A stretch of 64,000 nt of DNA from Rhabditoides inermis (GCA_963966185.1 CAWZYM010000146.1:416001-480000), one strand, 5' to 3'. Shown: positions 23,286 through 34,912, counted from the first letter of the stretch. Notes: a model not told the origin generated them from the sequence alone. Translations and numbers: made by a program.

Positions 23286-23500
23286 ATGGAATGATGACCT
23301 GTAGGACAGAGAGACTGCAGTCAGTGTCTCCGTCACGGTCGGACGTCTTCAGTGCATACTTTTCTACTGATACTTCATCTCCATTCTTTCCAGCTGTGAC
23401 TCCCAGAAGCTTGCCCGTCGCCATCACCACGTCTGAAACGAAGGGCATGAGTAACTCGTATTGAAAACATGATTGCATAGCTTCATATAGAGCACAGTGC
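22871..23500 (-). CDS. 3' part of an unrecognised multi-exon gene
   Basis: Minus-strand exons can be read as follows. About 23295-23420 follows TTCGTTTCAG (DVVMATGKLLGVTAGKNGDE, then VEKYALKTSDRDGD). About 23178-23245 lies between CGCATACAG and GTGAGT (DKLSARCSDRGVGVGYESRI). About 23050-23085 follows GGGCTGCAG. The last, 22871-22954, follows TTGCAG and reads LEVLGFGFSIGDGGVGFKLP, then FLDMKFK and stop. Gly-rich alternating hydrophobic residues suggest a beta-rich C-terminus. Two introns carry CT microsatellites on the coding strand. The start of the first exon listed is also found at 13246-13282 in the left arm. Frame continuity over all exons is not proven. Confidence 0.4.
22983..23036 (+). 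repeat. (CT)n microsatellite
   Basis: Pure CT dinucleotide run inside a presumed intron. A matching (GA)n run is at 23254-23284. Confidence 0.95.
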
Positions 23501-23872
23501 ATGTAGCATGTTGTATGCCCCTGGTAGCGTATTTATATACTGTTTTGAGGATTGCAAAACGATTGCGAAATATTTGCTACCCGTGGATGAGGTTGTTATT
23601 TTGCGTGTTGCGTTCGAATTTGCAATAGATAAGACGCTGTCATTAGTTCATTTTCGTGATGTGATAAGAAAACAAATATATCGATACACTGCGGATGCGG
23701 GTATGACACGCAGAGACGATGCAGAGATGACACGTGTGACGTGTTCTGCATGTATGCTACGTGCGGTTTGGGATGCAATCAACTCGAATCTGCATGCGAT
23801 CATTTCTCGAATTCCCTAATTCCCCGTCCCCCTCCCTCCTCCTCTCGTCATTTCTCTCCTCTTCCATTCGCC

Positions 23873-24093
23873 ATGCGGCCAATGCTCGTTCTTCCCATAT
23901 TATGGATGCTGATAGCAGGTCAGTCATCGATCGATTATCGATTGATTCTCTTATTCTTGCAGTGTGTGCCTGCGCGTCTGGTGTCTCCTATCTCTCCACT
24001 CAGCCGCATGGACCACTCAAGCCTCACATGCCTGCAATGATCATCCGCCACTATCGTCAGTTGTTTTTTCATCGACTCACAATCAATCTCTGA
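23873..24093 (+). CDS. small secreted peptide, right-arm copy (2 exons)
   Basis: Exon 1 is 23873-23918 (ATG; MRPMLVLPILWMLIA). A 44-nt intron (23919-23962) ends TTCTTGCAG. Exon 2 is 23963-24093, VCACASGVSYLSTQPHGP, then LKPHMPAMIIRHYRQLFFHR, ending LTINL and TGA: 58 aa in all. It has an N-terminal signal peptide with predicted cleavage around the ACAS stretch. It is the partner of the left-arm gene at 12579-12811. Right after its stop the right arm carries a 0.95-kb insertion (about 24110-25057) absent from the left arm. Too short for similarity to be recognised; secretion is inferred from the signal peptide only. Confidence 0.55.
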
Positions 24094-24111
24094 ATCACTT
24101 GTATAGATATT

Positions 24112-24413
24112 ATCTTTTAAAAGGACTTCCGTAAGAGAAGAGTTTGTGTTACTCAACGTAATGCAAAAAAAGCTCATGCATTTTATCAATCGAAATAGTA
24201 CACAAACCTGCTCTTTCTGCAATAAAAAACTAATGCGAGCAAATGTTGTATGTCGGGAAATTGATTTCGGTTTCCGATCGATTATATATATATAACTTGT
24301 TGAACTATTGGAGCAGGTTTGTGTACTATTTCGATTGATAAAATGCATGAGCTTTTGTTGCATTACGTTGAGTAACACAAACTCTTCTCTTACGGAACTC
24401 CTTTTAAAAGATA
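24112..24413 (+). mobile_element. MITE with about 103-bp inverted repeats
   Basis: The 5' arm (TATCTTTTAAAAGGACTTCC...GTACACAAACCTGCTC) is repeated inverted at about 24310-24413. It shares the AAAAGCTCATGCATTTTAT core with the other MITEs. The tandem duplication breakpoint (24318) falls inside its 3' arm. Confidence 0.75.
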
Positions 24414-24619
24414 ATGAATGTACTTTTATTGGATTTCATATAAATCTATCTACATGAACATGAACCACAAAACATTTTTTTAAAAGAAATCCAACAGTTC
24501 ACTCACCTTGTTGAGTCCAAAATTGTATAAAATTTGCAAAAAAGAGTTTAGGTAATGCTAATGGGAAAATTTACAATTCCAATGTCATTTCTATGTGAAA
24601 TCATATACATATTACAAAA

Positions 24620-24705
24620 TGTGATGCCGCCAGCCGGAACCGAACTCGAGCCATGTGTCTCAACGGGCGCAATCGCTAACCACAACACTACTGTGCGCAC
24701 GGCAG
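24620..24705 (-). repeat. tRNA-derived SINE-like sequence (also 32548-32633)
   Basis: On the minus strand GTTGTGGTTAGCGATTGCGC resembles an A-box and CTCGAGTTCGGTTCCGGCTG a B-box, spaced as in tRNA-derived elements. The second copy exists because of the tandem duplication. Confidence 0.45.
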
Positions 24706-25210
24706 AGCGCGCGATCTAAACGATATTAGTGCAATCCACAGGCAGTGCGGATTGTGCACCTCCTGTCTGCTGGGGGCAGCCAGTGCGCGCCACCCCCCCC
24801 CCCTAGAAAACGTTCCGTACACGGGGGATTGTCTGTGTCCCTCAGGGGGCGCGCGCGCGTATGTATCTCGCTTCCTACAACAGCTAGCGTTGCCAAAATC
24901 GAAACTTAACCATTTTCTAACATCCTGATAACATCTATCAGCATCACAATGTTCTCGTGAAGATTCTAAGGAACCTTTCGTTCAATCGCCTTTTGCCGAT
25001 TCTAGCGCGCGACTAGGGTCAACACAAACCAACCAGCGCTGCCGCGCTGGTTGTAATTTCGCCAGCAGTGACCTGAAGTTGTGTACCTACGGCCAGGAAG
25101 CTCCGTACCCCGTACGAGCTCTATTTCTGTTAGGTGTTTGGGCTCCGATTCCGATAGTTGTTTCGCAATCGCTGAATCGCCAGTGCTTTCACACGCAATC
25201 GATTTCACAC

Positions 25211-25995
25211 AGTAACTCATACCGCCACCTGGTCAAGGTGGGCGGCAGCGGAGTTGAACGTGGCTAGCACCTTGCTCAACACACACGAGAACACACACGT
25301 GATACGGCACGGAAAGGCAATTTTATCTAAGAAAAGAGCAGGTTGCAATAAGCATTATGACGGTTGGCGAGGAGACGGCTTGTCGGAGTTCTTATATACT
25401 CCTTGAAGACGTGGGCTGGGGAGAGTGCTGGCGGCGGCCGGGAGATCGCCGGCAGGCGATTGTGGCCTGGAATGACAACAAATTATCATTTGTCTCGGAC
25501 ATGAAGTGGAGCGATCATGAGGGTGGTGTGGAAAGTGTTGCAATGGGATGTAGGTTGATTGGTCAGTTGGTCTTTGAGGAATGTGGCCAGAAGCCTCTCT
25601 CTTTAACTGTCTGCCTGTACTCTCTCTCTCTCTCAGTGATTCACCCATGATGTGATGCGCGGGTGAGAGAGGGGAGAATGCGAGGATGCGAGAGATGATA
25701 GATCAGAAGCACGTGCCATGCGCGTGTGATGCGCGTGCGAAGCGTGAGGCTGGGCACATGTGATACGCGTGTGATGTGCGTGTAATGCGCGTGTGCTGCG
25801 TGTGCGGTACATGAGCGAGGGCACATGCGATGCGCATGTGTGAGAGATGATCCAATGATGCGCGTGTGAGAGGGATGTATCAGAGATGCGCGTGCGAGAG
25901 AGACGAGTCATCGAAGCTCGCGTGCGAGACATGATAGCATCAGAGAGTGTTGCTTGAGAGCGTGCTAATTATCCGTGTGCGCAGCATACGTCACA
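25211..25995 (-). repeat. LTR of the duplicated, truncated gypsy copy
   Basis: 785 bp, identical in structure to the LTRs at 33147-33933 and 43735-44519. It is preceded on the plus strand by the same flank and ACAC as the intact element's 3' LTR, so it is a duplicated 3' LTR, not an independent insertion. Confidence 0.9.
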
Positions 25996-26113
25996 GCTAT
26001 CCCCATTGCGGGTTGCCGACCTCGGCAATTGGAGAAAAAGTACCCACCGAAAGAAGGGAGGAATGGTGGCGATAAGCCGAGTAGTGAGTGAGTGGCGAAA
26101 AGCCCGGGCGGCC

Positions 26114-27085
26114 TTATTCCATGAGGTCGCTGATCTCCTGTCGGAGACGGGCGATGGCGCGCTCCGCCCGCTCGCGGTCCACGACACACAGCTCCAGCTC
26201 GGTGTGGAGCGCCGCCAGGCGGCTTCGCCTGTTCTCCTGCTCGGTTGCCGACGAGCGGTGGCGACGGTATGGCGATGTGGTCGATTGGGCCTCGTCGTTG
26301 TCATTCTTCCTCTTAAGCTTGCTCTCGACCTGCGACTGGCTCCAGCGACGGAACGTCGAAGTCTGGACGTAGTGGGTGCGTCCGCCGAAGAGGGGCGTGG
26401 AGGGAGGGACGGGTTTTCCCTTGGCGTCCACCTCGATCACCTCGTCGTTGTCATCCTCGTTCTTGGCCTGGCCGATGGGAAGGTGGCAGTAGGCGCATTC
26501 CTCAAGGGTGTTCGCGGCCTGCTCCGGGCGTCGGTTGGAGGAGATCAGCACGGGCGGTGTGGTCGGGCGATACTCCGGGGATCCTTCGTTCACCCAGTCC
26601 CCCATAGGAGACGACGGCTCGTATACGGGTGTGGTCGGCGTGGCGTGGTCGACGACGGTGGTCGGATCGTCAATGTTGTTCTCGGCGCACGACGTGGTCG
26701 GCAGGTCGCATTCGGTGTAGGGTGAGGCTTGGGTGTCGATGGTGGGTGCTTCGACGGGCTCGGGGTGTGTGGAGTCGTCTTCAGCATGGATGGTGTCGGT
26801 GGGTGTGTCGGCGGCGGGCGTGGTGTCCGTGGCGGGGGTCTGGTCGCAGTCGGCGGAGTCGGCGGGGAGGGTGACGGGAACGGCGGGTAGGCGTGATGAG
26901 ATAGAGTCGCAATAAGCGGAAGTGGGGTCGGTGGGTGTGGCGGCGGCGGGCGTGGTGTCCGTGGCGGGGGTCTGGTCGCAGTCGGCGGAGTCGGCGGGTA
27001 GGCGTGATGAGATAGAGTCGCAATAAGCGGAAGTGGGGTCGGTGAGTACGTCCGGGGGCTGACGCGTCGGATCTTCCGACGACAT
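26114..27085 (-). CDS. retroelement accessory ORF, copy A (323 aa)
   Basis: Same protein as at 34052-34912 but with a 111-bp in-frame tandem duplication in the acidic Pro/Thr-rich N-terminal third (about 26880-26990), so it is 37 residues longer. The start chosen is the ATG at 27083-27085 (MSSEDPTRQPPDVLTD); the frame is open upstream but without ATG. A TCATTTCAG acceptor-like site lies 7 nt before the ATG. The C-terminal half is unchanged. Its 5' parent polyprotein is truncated, so expression from this copy is doubtful. Confidence 0.7.
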   Translation of the reverse strand: MSSEDPTRQPPDVLTDPTSAYCDSISSRLPADSADCDQTPATDTTPAAATPTDPTSAYCDSISSRLPAVPVTLPADSADCDQTPATDTTPAADTPTDTIHAEDDSTHPEPVEAPTIDTQASPYTECDLPTTSCAENNIDDPTTVVDHATPTTPVYEPSSPMGDWVNEGSPEYRPTTPPVLISSNRRPEQAANTLEECAYCHLPIGQAKNEDDNDEVIEVDAKGKPVPPSTPLFGGRTHYVQTSTFRRWSQSQVESKLKRKNDNDEAQSTTSPYRRHRSSATEQENRRSRLAALHTELELCVVDRERAERAIARLRQEISDLME

Positions 27086-27336
27086 CTCGCCTGAAATGAG
27101 ATACAATTATTCGGGGTTGACGTGATTAGAATATATACGCGGCGCGATAATATTTTGGGACAGAAAGACAGTCAGCAGAGATATGTAAGTTCTGGTCGCG
27201 ATAAGCGGTCGAGGTGGCTCGGGGAGAGTCTGGCTCTGGACGGTCCGTGGGGAATATAGAATATAGAGAAAATAGGTCGTAGGAATGCAGTGTCGGGTGG
27301 TGGCTGATCGTCCAACGCCCTGAAATGAACAGCTGA

Positions 27337-30300
27337 TTACTTATTCTGTTTTGCTGCGAGTCTCGTATTGTAGCCGTGTTTCACTATGCTCTCGTCTGGA
27401 CGCGTCGGTGGTGGTAGATTGTCCTGGCAGTGTCCCTCCACGTCAACTGGCTCGCTCTCGCCTTGCAGCGCCTCCTCCTCGGTGGGTAGGGGTGCAGGGG
27501 ATGAGCCGGCGGGGCCTGTAATTTCGAACACCTTTTTGAGGTGATTAACGTGTACTCGTTTCGGTCTAGAGTGGGGGCTGGAGATGCTCACGATGGTTGC
27601 GTGGGGATGTTCAAATTGTACTACTCTAAACTGCCCTATCCATGGGAGGCAGAGTTTTTTGCTCAGATCTCGTTTGGGTTGAAAATCGCGGTACCATACC
27701 CTGTCACCTGTTCGAATGTCAGATACCTTCAGTTGGGGTTTGTTGAACTGCTTCTCCCTGGCTGCTTCGGCCTCCTCCGCGTTGGCGGCCGCGGTCTTCC
27801 AGGCCGAGTGGATGCACGACGTGAAGGTTTCTTTGAAGACGCCTTCGTCGTTATAGTCTGGAATATGATTCTCATTATTGTGTTTGATTATGAGATCGAC
27901 GTTGAATACCGGGTCTCTACCGTGTATGAGGAAAAAAGGTGTCTCTTTGGTGGAAGTGTGCACTGACGTGTTGTATGCGAATGTCATTGCCTGCAGGTGC
28001 ACGTCCCAGTCTAGTTGGTTTTCGCTACTGTATACGCGGATCAGGTGTTGGATGGTGCCTATTGCCCTTTCACAAATGCCGTTACCTGTGTGGTGATAAG
28101 GAGTGGCCAGATATCGATCGATGCGCAATAAGCGACTAATTTCCTCAATTACATGTCCTACTAGGTATGAGGCGTTATCGGTTACTAGTGTCCTCATGCA
28201 CCCGTGTTTCAGGATGAGGTCATTTACTATGGCTCTTGCTACTGTAATCGCTCTATTATCTGGTAGTGCCGTGGTGACTGCATAACGCGAAAAATGATCT
28301 ACCATTACTGCTACGTATTGATTTCCGGCTGCGGATAAATGAACAGGACCCATAAGGTCGAAATATACTCTTTCCATAATCGCGTGGGATTGTACAGTCA
28401 TCATTTTCTCTCTTGATGCGGCGTTGTCTCGCTTTCTCTGACAGAGCTCGCATGCGCGGCATCTCAAAAACACGTCGGAAATCATGTGTGGCCAAAAATA
28501 ATTGCGGGAGATTTTATCAAGAGTCTTTCGGTGGTTGAAGTGGCCACCGGCAGATGGAGACGCGTGAAAGCCCTTGAATAGAAGGTCGCGCAAAGAGAGA
28601 GGGACAAAGACTGCTTCTTGTCGTTTCGTTCTTGATTTTACATAAATCAGACCATTTTTTGCTATACGCGCTGATGCGGCAATAAGCTCGAGGGATTGCG
28701 AGTCATTTTCAGTGTAAGACGGGCAGGCGCCGGTCTCGATAAACTCGCGGATGGCGGCGGACTGAGGGTCATTAATTTGCGCGCGTAAGATGTCAGCTGA
28801 TCTACCGAATGCGGGTATAGTGGCTAAATTGGGTTGGAGAGGGTCGCCGGGTGAGATAGTAAGACATACTGGGAATTCGACAATATTGTCCGATTCGGGC
28901 GCGTCGTCAACAAAGGTATCTGTCGGTTCGCAACGAGAAAGCGCGTCTGCGACGTGATTAGAGGAGCCCGCTTGGTATTCGATAGTGATGTCATAAGACA
29001 TTAGCTCGACCACCCACCTAGACAAATGGTCATGAATTTTGTTGTGTTGCAGAAGAAAAGTCAGGGGTCTGTGGTCGCATTTTACGGTCGTGTGATTACC
29101 ATATATGGTCGCGCGGAAAAACCGGAGTGCTTGGACGATAGCAAAAAGCTCGGCGGTGGTGGCAGAATATTTGCGCTGAGACGGTGAGAGGGATTTGGAA
29201 AAGTAGCCTATCGCGGCGAGTTTGGAGGGGTCGTCTACTGATGGTTGGAGGAGGACTGCGCCGATGCCTTTCAGGCTGGCGTCAGTGTGAAGGATGAATG
29301 GTTCATCGCGAGGATACGCTAGGCATGGTTTAGAAGAGAGAATTTTCTTAATTTCCATGAAAGAATTTTCTTGGGCGGATGTCCACTCGAATTTGACCTT
29401 GCCCTTCATTAGATCATAGAGGGGACTCGCGACACCGGCAAAGCTGTTCACGAAAACGCGAAAGAAATTTGCGGTGCCTATAAACCCTTTAGTGTGTTTT
29501 ACTGTGCGGGGTCTGGGATAATCTAGAATTGCCTGCACGTTGCGGTCTGAGGGTGAGTAGCTTTTCTCGGACACTTCGTGTCCTAAAAAGATAATGCTAG
29601 TTCGAGCGATATCTGTCAGTTTCTTAGTCGAAATTTTGAGATTGAATGAGGAGAGGCGCATAAGCACTTTGCGGATGGTGTCCAGGTGGTCTTCAAAATT
29701 AGGGGAGAAACAAATGATATCGTCTAAATAGGCCAGAGAGTTGTTTTCCAGACCCGCTAGTACACGCGCCATAGTCCTACAAAATATGCTACCTGCGTTT
29801 TTTAGACCGAAAGGGAGATAGAGTGCTTTGTATACGCCTGAGTGAGTAATGAATCCGCATTTTTCTTGCGCTTCCGGGGCGAGTGCTAGTTGCATGTAGC
29901 CCATGCTCAGATCAAAACTCGAAAACAACTTGTTACCGGCTACTTTCTGTAAGAGGTCATGGATTCGCGGTAGAGGGTAATAATCTCGTGGTGTTACGTT
30001 GTTTAGTGGTCGGAAATCGAGGCAGACGCGCAGCTCGCCGCTCTTTTTCCGTACTAGAACTACGTTGTGTACCCAGGGTGTGTCGCTGGGTTCTATGCGG
30101 CCCGCGTCTATTAATTTTTGGATATGGGCTTCTAACTCGCGCTGAAATTTCGGTGGGACACGCGGTGGGCGTGGCCTATACTTGGGGTAGTCTACTGTGG
30201 TCCTAAGTTGAATGGGTGCGAAATCACACGATCCGAGATCGAGGTCATTTTTTGAAAACACGTGTTCGAATTCCCAAAAAAGGGCATCTAATTGCGCTCG

Positions 30301-32245
30301 CTGGGTAAGAGAGACCGCCGATCGTTCTAAAGCGGCTTGCCAGAGGCTGATGGTTTCGGGCGCGTTGTCACTGGACGTGTCGCAGCCGGGGATGTGTTGC
30401 TGGTCCGTAGGGGCAGGTGGGTCAGCGGGGACATAAAGTTCTGAGATTTCAGTTCCAGAAAAGGAATGGGAGGTCCGTTCTATGAACGTGTCCGACGGGG
30501 TTTTATCGATGATTAGCGCGTCGCAAATTGTCATATCTTTATAGACTGTAAAAGGTGTTTTGCTGGGATTTACGATAAGAATTTTGGGGCGACCATTTTG
30601 GTAGAGTGCGGGTGACACGAGCAGACCCGCGTCAGTGAGAGATTTGCGCGCGTTTGTGGACATAAACAGAGCGTCTACTGGTTGCGATAGACTGGCTTCG
30701 ATGAATTTCTCGGATTCGCCAGGTATGCATTGATTGGAAGTGGAAATAATCCGGGCTGAGCAAATAGGCTCGGGAGGGGGCACGGGTAAGTTATCGCAAT
30801 TTATGGCAAAAATAGGAATGGACTCTTCGTCAAAAACTAGGCGCCGCTGTCGATAATCTATGCGCCACGGGGGGAGCTTGGTGAGCAGGTCGTTTCCAAG
30901 TATAATATTGTACGCGCGAACGCCTTTGCCAGCTGCTACGTCACTCGAGAATTGTACTTTATGTTTGAGCATAAATGAGCCTATGCGAATAGTCACCTCG
31001 GCCGAGCCGGCCATAATTACCTCTGTACCTGATACGCCTGTTGCTTTTTCTATGCGCGGGGGGTCAAAATTAAATACGCCCAGTACGGCGGCGAGAGAGG
31101 TGTTCGCTATCGTAATCCCGGCGCCTGTGTCTACGAGTGCGAATACATCTACATTATTTATGGTGGCGCGGACTTGCGATAGAAAGAAGGATTCGGATTC
31201 GATGTTGAGGACAGAGAGACCTGGTTGAGAAGGTGAATTGCGCGATAAGCCATCAGAGCAAGAGGCACGGGAGTTTGGAGAGAACATGGGATCAGAGAGA
31301 GAGGCAGATTGTGATGTAGACGCTTCAGAGACAGCGCGATCAGGTGAGAGAGGCGCAGAGTGTGATGCACGCACATCGGAGATAGCGCGGGTATGTGAGA
31401 GAGGCGCAGAGTGTGATGCGGACGGGTCAGAGACACGGGAAGGCGAGAGTGGCGCGTTCATTACGGGCAACACGACAAGTTCCATCAAATCATCGGAAAT
31501 CTCGGAAATAATGGGCGACGAGGCAGAGTTATGATTCGACACTGGAGAAATGGCGAGCGGATATGGAGGTGGAGGTGTGATTGCGCGATAAGCGACAGAG
31601 AGAGGATGAGGCGCGCCGTTGATAGAGTGCGAATTGATGTGGGAGACAGATGCTGGAGCGGTGCGGAAGTGCGAGAGAACGCGAGTAGAAACAGAGTCGA
31701 ACGGATTAAGATTCATAGCGATATACCAAGATAATAGAGATAAAATGCAGTTAGCGGAGACAATTATGCAACATAGAGAGACCCACATATCGAACCATGA
31801 CAAATGCAACAGCGGAAGCGCGAACCATTTGTGCTCACCGTCCTCTTTGGTGGCGGCTCCGGTGGCGAGCTCGTGTCCCTCTGGCTCTGCGCTCGTCCAG
31901 ATTTGCTGCAACACAGGTGGGATTAATTCGGATATGTTGGTAATCATAAGGTTATGGAAAATAGTTAGTGGAATCGGTTCGGGTGAGAGGCTGCTGCCGG
32001 CGGCGCTAAAAAGTGGGCGGGACTTGATGGCTACAGTACTCCACTCGCCGCTGATTGGGTGGAAGACGGAGGCGGATTTGTTTATCAGACCTGTAATGAC
32101 CGGGTTTACCGTGCTGCAATCTACAATTTGGGAAGAGAGGAGAATCGCTTGAGACAGAGGGTCATAAAACGCGGAAACATTGTGACCATCACGGGTGACT
32201 ATGGCCGCGGGATGTGCGTGGCACTGTCGTGGTTGAAAAGGGACG
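27337..32245 (-). pseudogene. truncated gypsy polyprotein, copy A
   Basis: Equivalent to residues about 900-2534 of the intact polyprotein: end of the envelope-like region, transmembrane segment, protease, RT, RNase H and integrase. Gag and most of the envelope are missing because the duplication breakpoint at 32245 cuts the frame. An ATG (31945-31947) inside the remnant gives a 1536-codon frame, but there is no promoter or 5' LTR for it. Pol differs from the intact copy by very few residues (for example FNKPQ versus FNQPQ near residue 2400). Confidence 0.9.
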
Positions 32246-33146
32246 TTTGTGTACTATTTCGATTGATAAAATGCATGAGCTTTTGTTGCATTACGTTGAG
32301 TAACACAAACTCTTCTCTTACGGAACTCCTTTTAAAAGATAATGAATGTACTTTTATTGGATTTCATATAAATCTATCTACATGAACATGAACCACAAAA
32401 CATTTTTTTTAAAGAAATCCAACAGTTCACTCACCTTGTTGAGTCCAAAATTGTATAAAATTTGCAAAAAAGAGTTTAGGTAATGCTAATGGGAAAATTT
32501 ACAATTCCAATGTCATTTCTATGTGAAATCATATACATATTACAAAATGTGATGCCGCCAGCCGGAACCGAACTCGAGCCATGTGTCTCAACGGGCGCAA
32601 TCGCTAACCACAACACTACTGTGCGCACGGCAGAGCGCGCGATCTAAACGATATCAGTGCAATCCACAGGCAGTGCGGATTGTGCACCTCCTGTCTGCTG
32701 GGGGCAGCCAGTGCGCGCCACCCCCCCCCCCCCCCCCCCCCCCTAGAAAACGTTCCGTACACGGGGGATTGTCTGTGTCCCTCAGGGGGCGCGCGCGCGT
32801 ATCTCGCTTCCTACAACAGCTAGCGTTGCCAAAATCGAAACTTAACCATTTTCTAACATCCTGATAACATCTATCAGCATCACAATGTTCTCGTGAAGAT
32901 TCTAAGGAACCTTTCGTTCAATCGCCTTTTGCCGATTCTAGCGCGCGACTAGGGTCAACACAAACCAACCAGCGCTGCCGCGCTGGTTGTAATTTCGCCA
33001 GCAGTGACCTGAAGTTGTGTACCTACGGCCAGGAAGCTCCGTACCCCGTACGAGCTCTATTTCTGTTAGGTGTTTGGGCTCCGATTCCGATAGTTGTTTC
33101 GCAATCGCTGAATCGCCAGTGCTTTCACACGCAATCGATTTCACAC

Positions 33147-33933
33147 AGTAACTCATACCGCCACCTGGTCAAGGTGGGCGGCAGCGGAGTTGAACGTGGC
33201 TAGCACCTTGCTCAACACACACGAGAACACACACGTGATACGGCACGGAAAGGCAATTTTATCTAAGAAAAGAGCAGGTTGCAATAAGCATTATGACGGT
33301 TGGCGAGGAGACGGCTTGTCGGAGTTCTTATATACTCCTTGAAGACGTGGGCTGGGGAGAGTGCTGGCGGCGGCCGGGAGATCGCCGGCAGGCGATTGTG
33401 GCCTGGAATGACAACAAATTATCATTTGTCTCGGGCATGAAGTGGAGCGATCATGAGGGTGGTGTGGAAAGTGTTGCAATGGGATGTAGGTTGATTGGTC
33501 AGTTGGTCTTTGAGGAATGTGGCCAGAAGCCTCTCTCTTTAACTGTCTGCCTGTACTCTCTCTCTCTCTCTCAGTGATTCACCCATGATGTGATGCGCGG
33601 GTGAGAGAGGGGAGAATGCGAGGATGCGAGAGATGATAGATCAGAAGCACGTGCCATGCGCGTGTGATGCGCGTGCGAAGCGTGAGGCTGGGCACATGTG
33701 ATACGCGTGTGATGTGCGTGTAATGCGCGTGTGCTGCGTGTGCGGTACATGAGCGAGGGCACATGCGATGCGCATGTGTGAGAGATGATCCAATGATGCG
33801 CGTGTGAGAGGGATGTATCAGAGATGCGCGTGCGAGAGAGACGAGTCATCGAAGCTCGCGTGCGAGACATGATAGCATCAGAGAGTGTTGCTTGAGAGCG
33901 TGCTAATTATCCGTGTGCGCAGCATACGTCACA
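33147..33933 (-). repeat. 3' LTR of intact gypsy element
   Basis: 787 bp. On the minus strand it starts TGTGACGTATGCTG and ends ATGAGTTACT. It is flanked on the outside by ACAC (33143-33146), matching ACAC at 44520-44523. It differs from the 5' LTR by one substitution (33436) and a CT repeat unit, which indicates recent insertion. Confidence 0.92.
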
Positions 33934-34051
33934 GCTATCCCCATTGCGGGTTGCCGACCTCGGCAATTGGAGAAAAAGTACCCACCGAAAGAAGGGAGGA
34001 ATGGTGGCGATAAGCCGAGTAGTGAGTGAGTGGCGAAAAGCCCGGGCGGCC

Positions 34052-34912
34052 TTATTCCATGAGATCGCTGATCTCCTGTCGGAGACGGGCGATGGCGCGC
34101 TCCGCCCGCTCGCGGTCCACGACACACAGCTCCAGCTCGGTGTGGAGCGCCGCCAGGCGGCTTCGCCTGTTCTCCTGCTCGGTTGCCGACGAGCGGTGGC
34201 GACGGTATGGCGATGTGGTCGATTGGGCCTCGTCGTTGTCATTCTTCCTCTTAAGCTTGCTCTCGACCTGCGACTGGCTCCAGCGACGGAACGTCGAAGT
34301 CTGGACGTAGTGGGTGCGTCCGCCGAAGAGGGGCGTGGAGGGAGGGACGGGTTTTCCCTTGGCGTCCACCTCGATCACCTCGTCGTTGTCATCCTCGTTC
34401 TTGGCCTGGCCGATGGGAAGGTGGCAGTAGGCGCATTCCTCAAGGGTGTTCGCGGCCTGCTCCGGGCGTCGGTTGGAGGAGATCAGCACGGGCGGTGTGG
34501 TCGGGCGATACTCCGGGGATCCTTCGTTCACCCAGTCCCCCATAGGAGACGACGGCTCGTATACGGGTGTGGTCGGCGTGGCGTGGTCGACGACGGTGGT
34601 CGGATCGTCAATGTTGTTCTCGGCGCACGACGTGGTCGGCAGGTCGCATTCGGTGTAGGGTGAGGCTTGGGTGTCGATGGTGGGTGCTTCGACGGGCTCG
34701 GGGTGTGTGGAGTCGTCTTCAGCATGGATGGTGTCGGTGGGTGTGTCGGCGGCGGGCGTGGTGTCCGTGGCGGGGGTCTGGTCGCAGTCGGCGGAGTCGG
34801 CGGGGAGGGTGACGGGAACGGCGGGTAGGCGTGATGAGATAGAGTCGCAATAAGCGGAAGTGGGGTCGGTGAGTACGTCCGGGGGCTGACGCGTCGGATC
34901 TTCCGACGACAT
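34052..34912 (-). CDS. retroelement accessory ORF between pol and 3' LTR (286 aa)
   Basis: ATG at 34910-34912. The N-terminal 150 residues are acidic and Pro/Thr/Ser-rich (repeats of TDPTSAYCDS, ATDTTPAADT). A short Cys motif ECAYCHLPIG follows near residue 165. Then come an acidic run (NEDDNDEVIEVD), a basic stretch (ESKLKRKNDND, SPYRRHRSS) and a C-terminal heptad-like helix (RLAALHTELELCVVDRERA, AIARLRQEISDLME), likely a coiled coil. TTTCAG stands 7 nt before the ATG, so expression from a spliced subgenomic RNA is plausible. It occupies the place where env lies in retroviruses but has no signal peptide or membrane segment. The function is unknown; a nucleic-acid-binding or regulatory protein would fit the basic plus coiled-coil layout, as inference only. 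Confidence 0.8.
   Translation of the reverse strand: MSSEDPTRQPPDVLTDPTSAYCDSISSRLPAVPVTLPADSADCDQTPATDTTPAADTPTDTIHAEDDSTHPEPVEAPTIDTQASPYTECDLPTTSCAENNIDDPTTVVDHATPTTPVYEPSSPMGDWVNEGSPEYRPTTPPVLISSNRRPEQAANTLEECAYCHLPIGQAKNEDDNDEVIEVDAKGKPVPPSTPLFGGRTHYVQTSTFRRWSQSQVESKLKRKNDNDEAQSTTSPYRRHRSSATEQENRRSRLAALHTELELCVVDRERAERAIARLRQEISDLME

Larger units (their letters stand above)
24318..32245 (+). repeat. 7.9-kb tandem segmental duplication, unit 1
   Basis: Near-identical to 32246-40072. Both units start at TTTGTGTACTATTTCGATTG inside the MITE arm and run through the SINE, the flank, the LTR, the accessory ORF and about two-thirds of the polyprotein. Differences seen are a few substitutions (25498/33436, 26131/34072, 27740/35567, 29307/37134), poly-C length and a 111-bp insertion in unit 1. 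The join at 32245 ties polyprotein sequence directly to MITE sequence. Confidence 0.9.

Noticed and set aside
26006..26725. 239-codon plus-strand frame opposite the accessory ORF
   Set aside because: GC-rich shadow of the minus-strand ORF; it disappears or changes wherever the real ORF is constrained, and it is duplicated only because the ORF is.
27541..32152. Many plus-strand frames (up to 177 codons) across the pol region
   Set aside because: Antisense shadows of the intact pol frame, repeated identically in the second copy.
25211..32245. Second, independent retroelement insertion
   Set aside because: Copy A shares the non-element flank and the ACAC flank with copy B and ends at a segmental-duplication junction, so it was copied with its surroundings.
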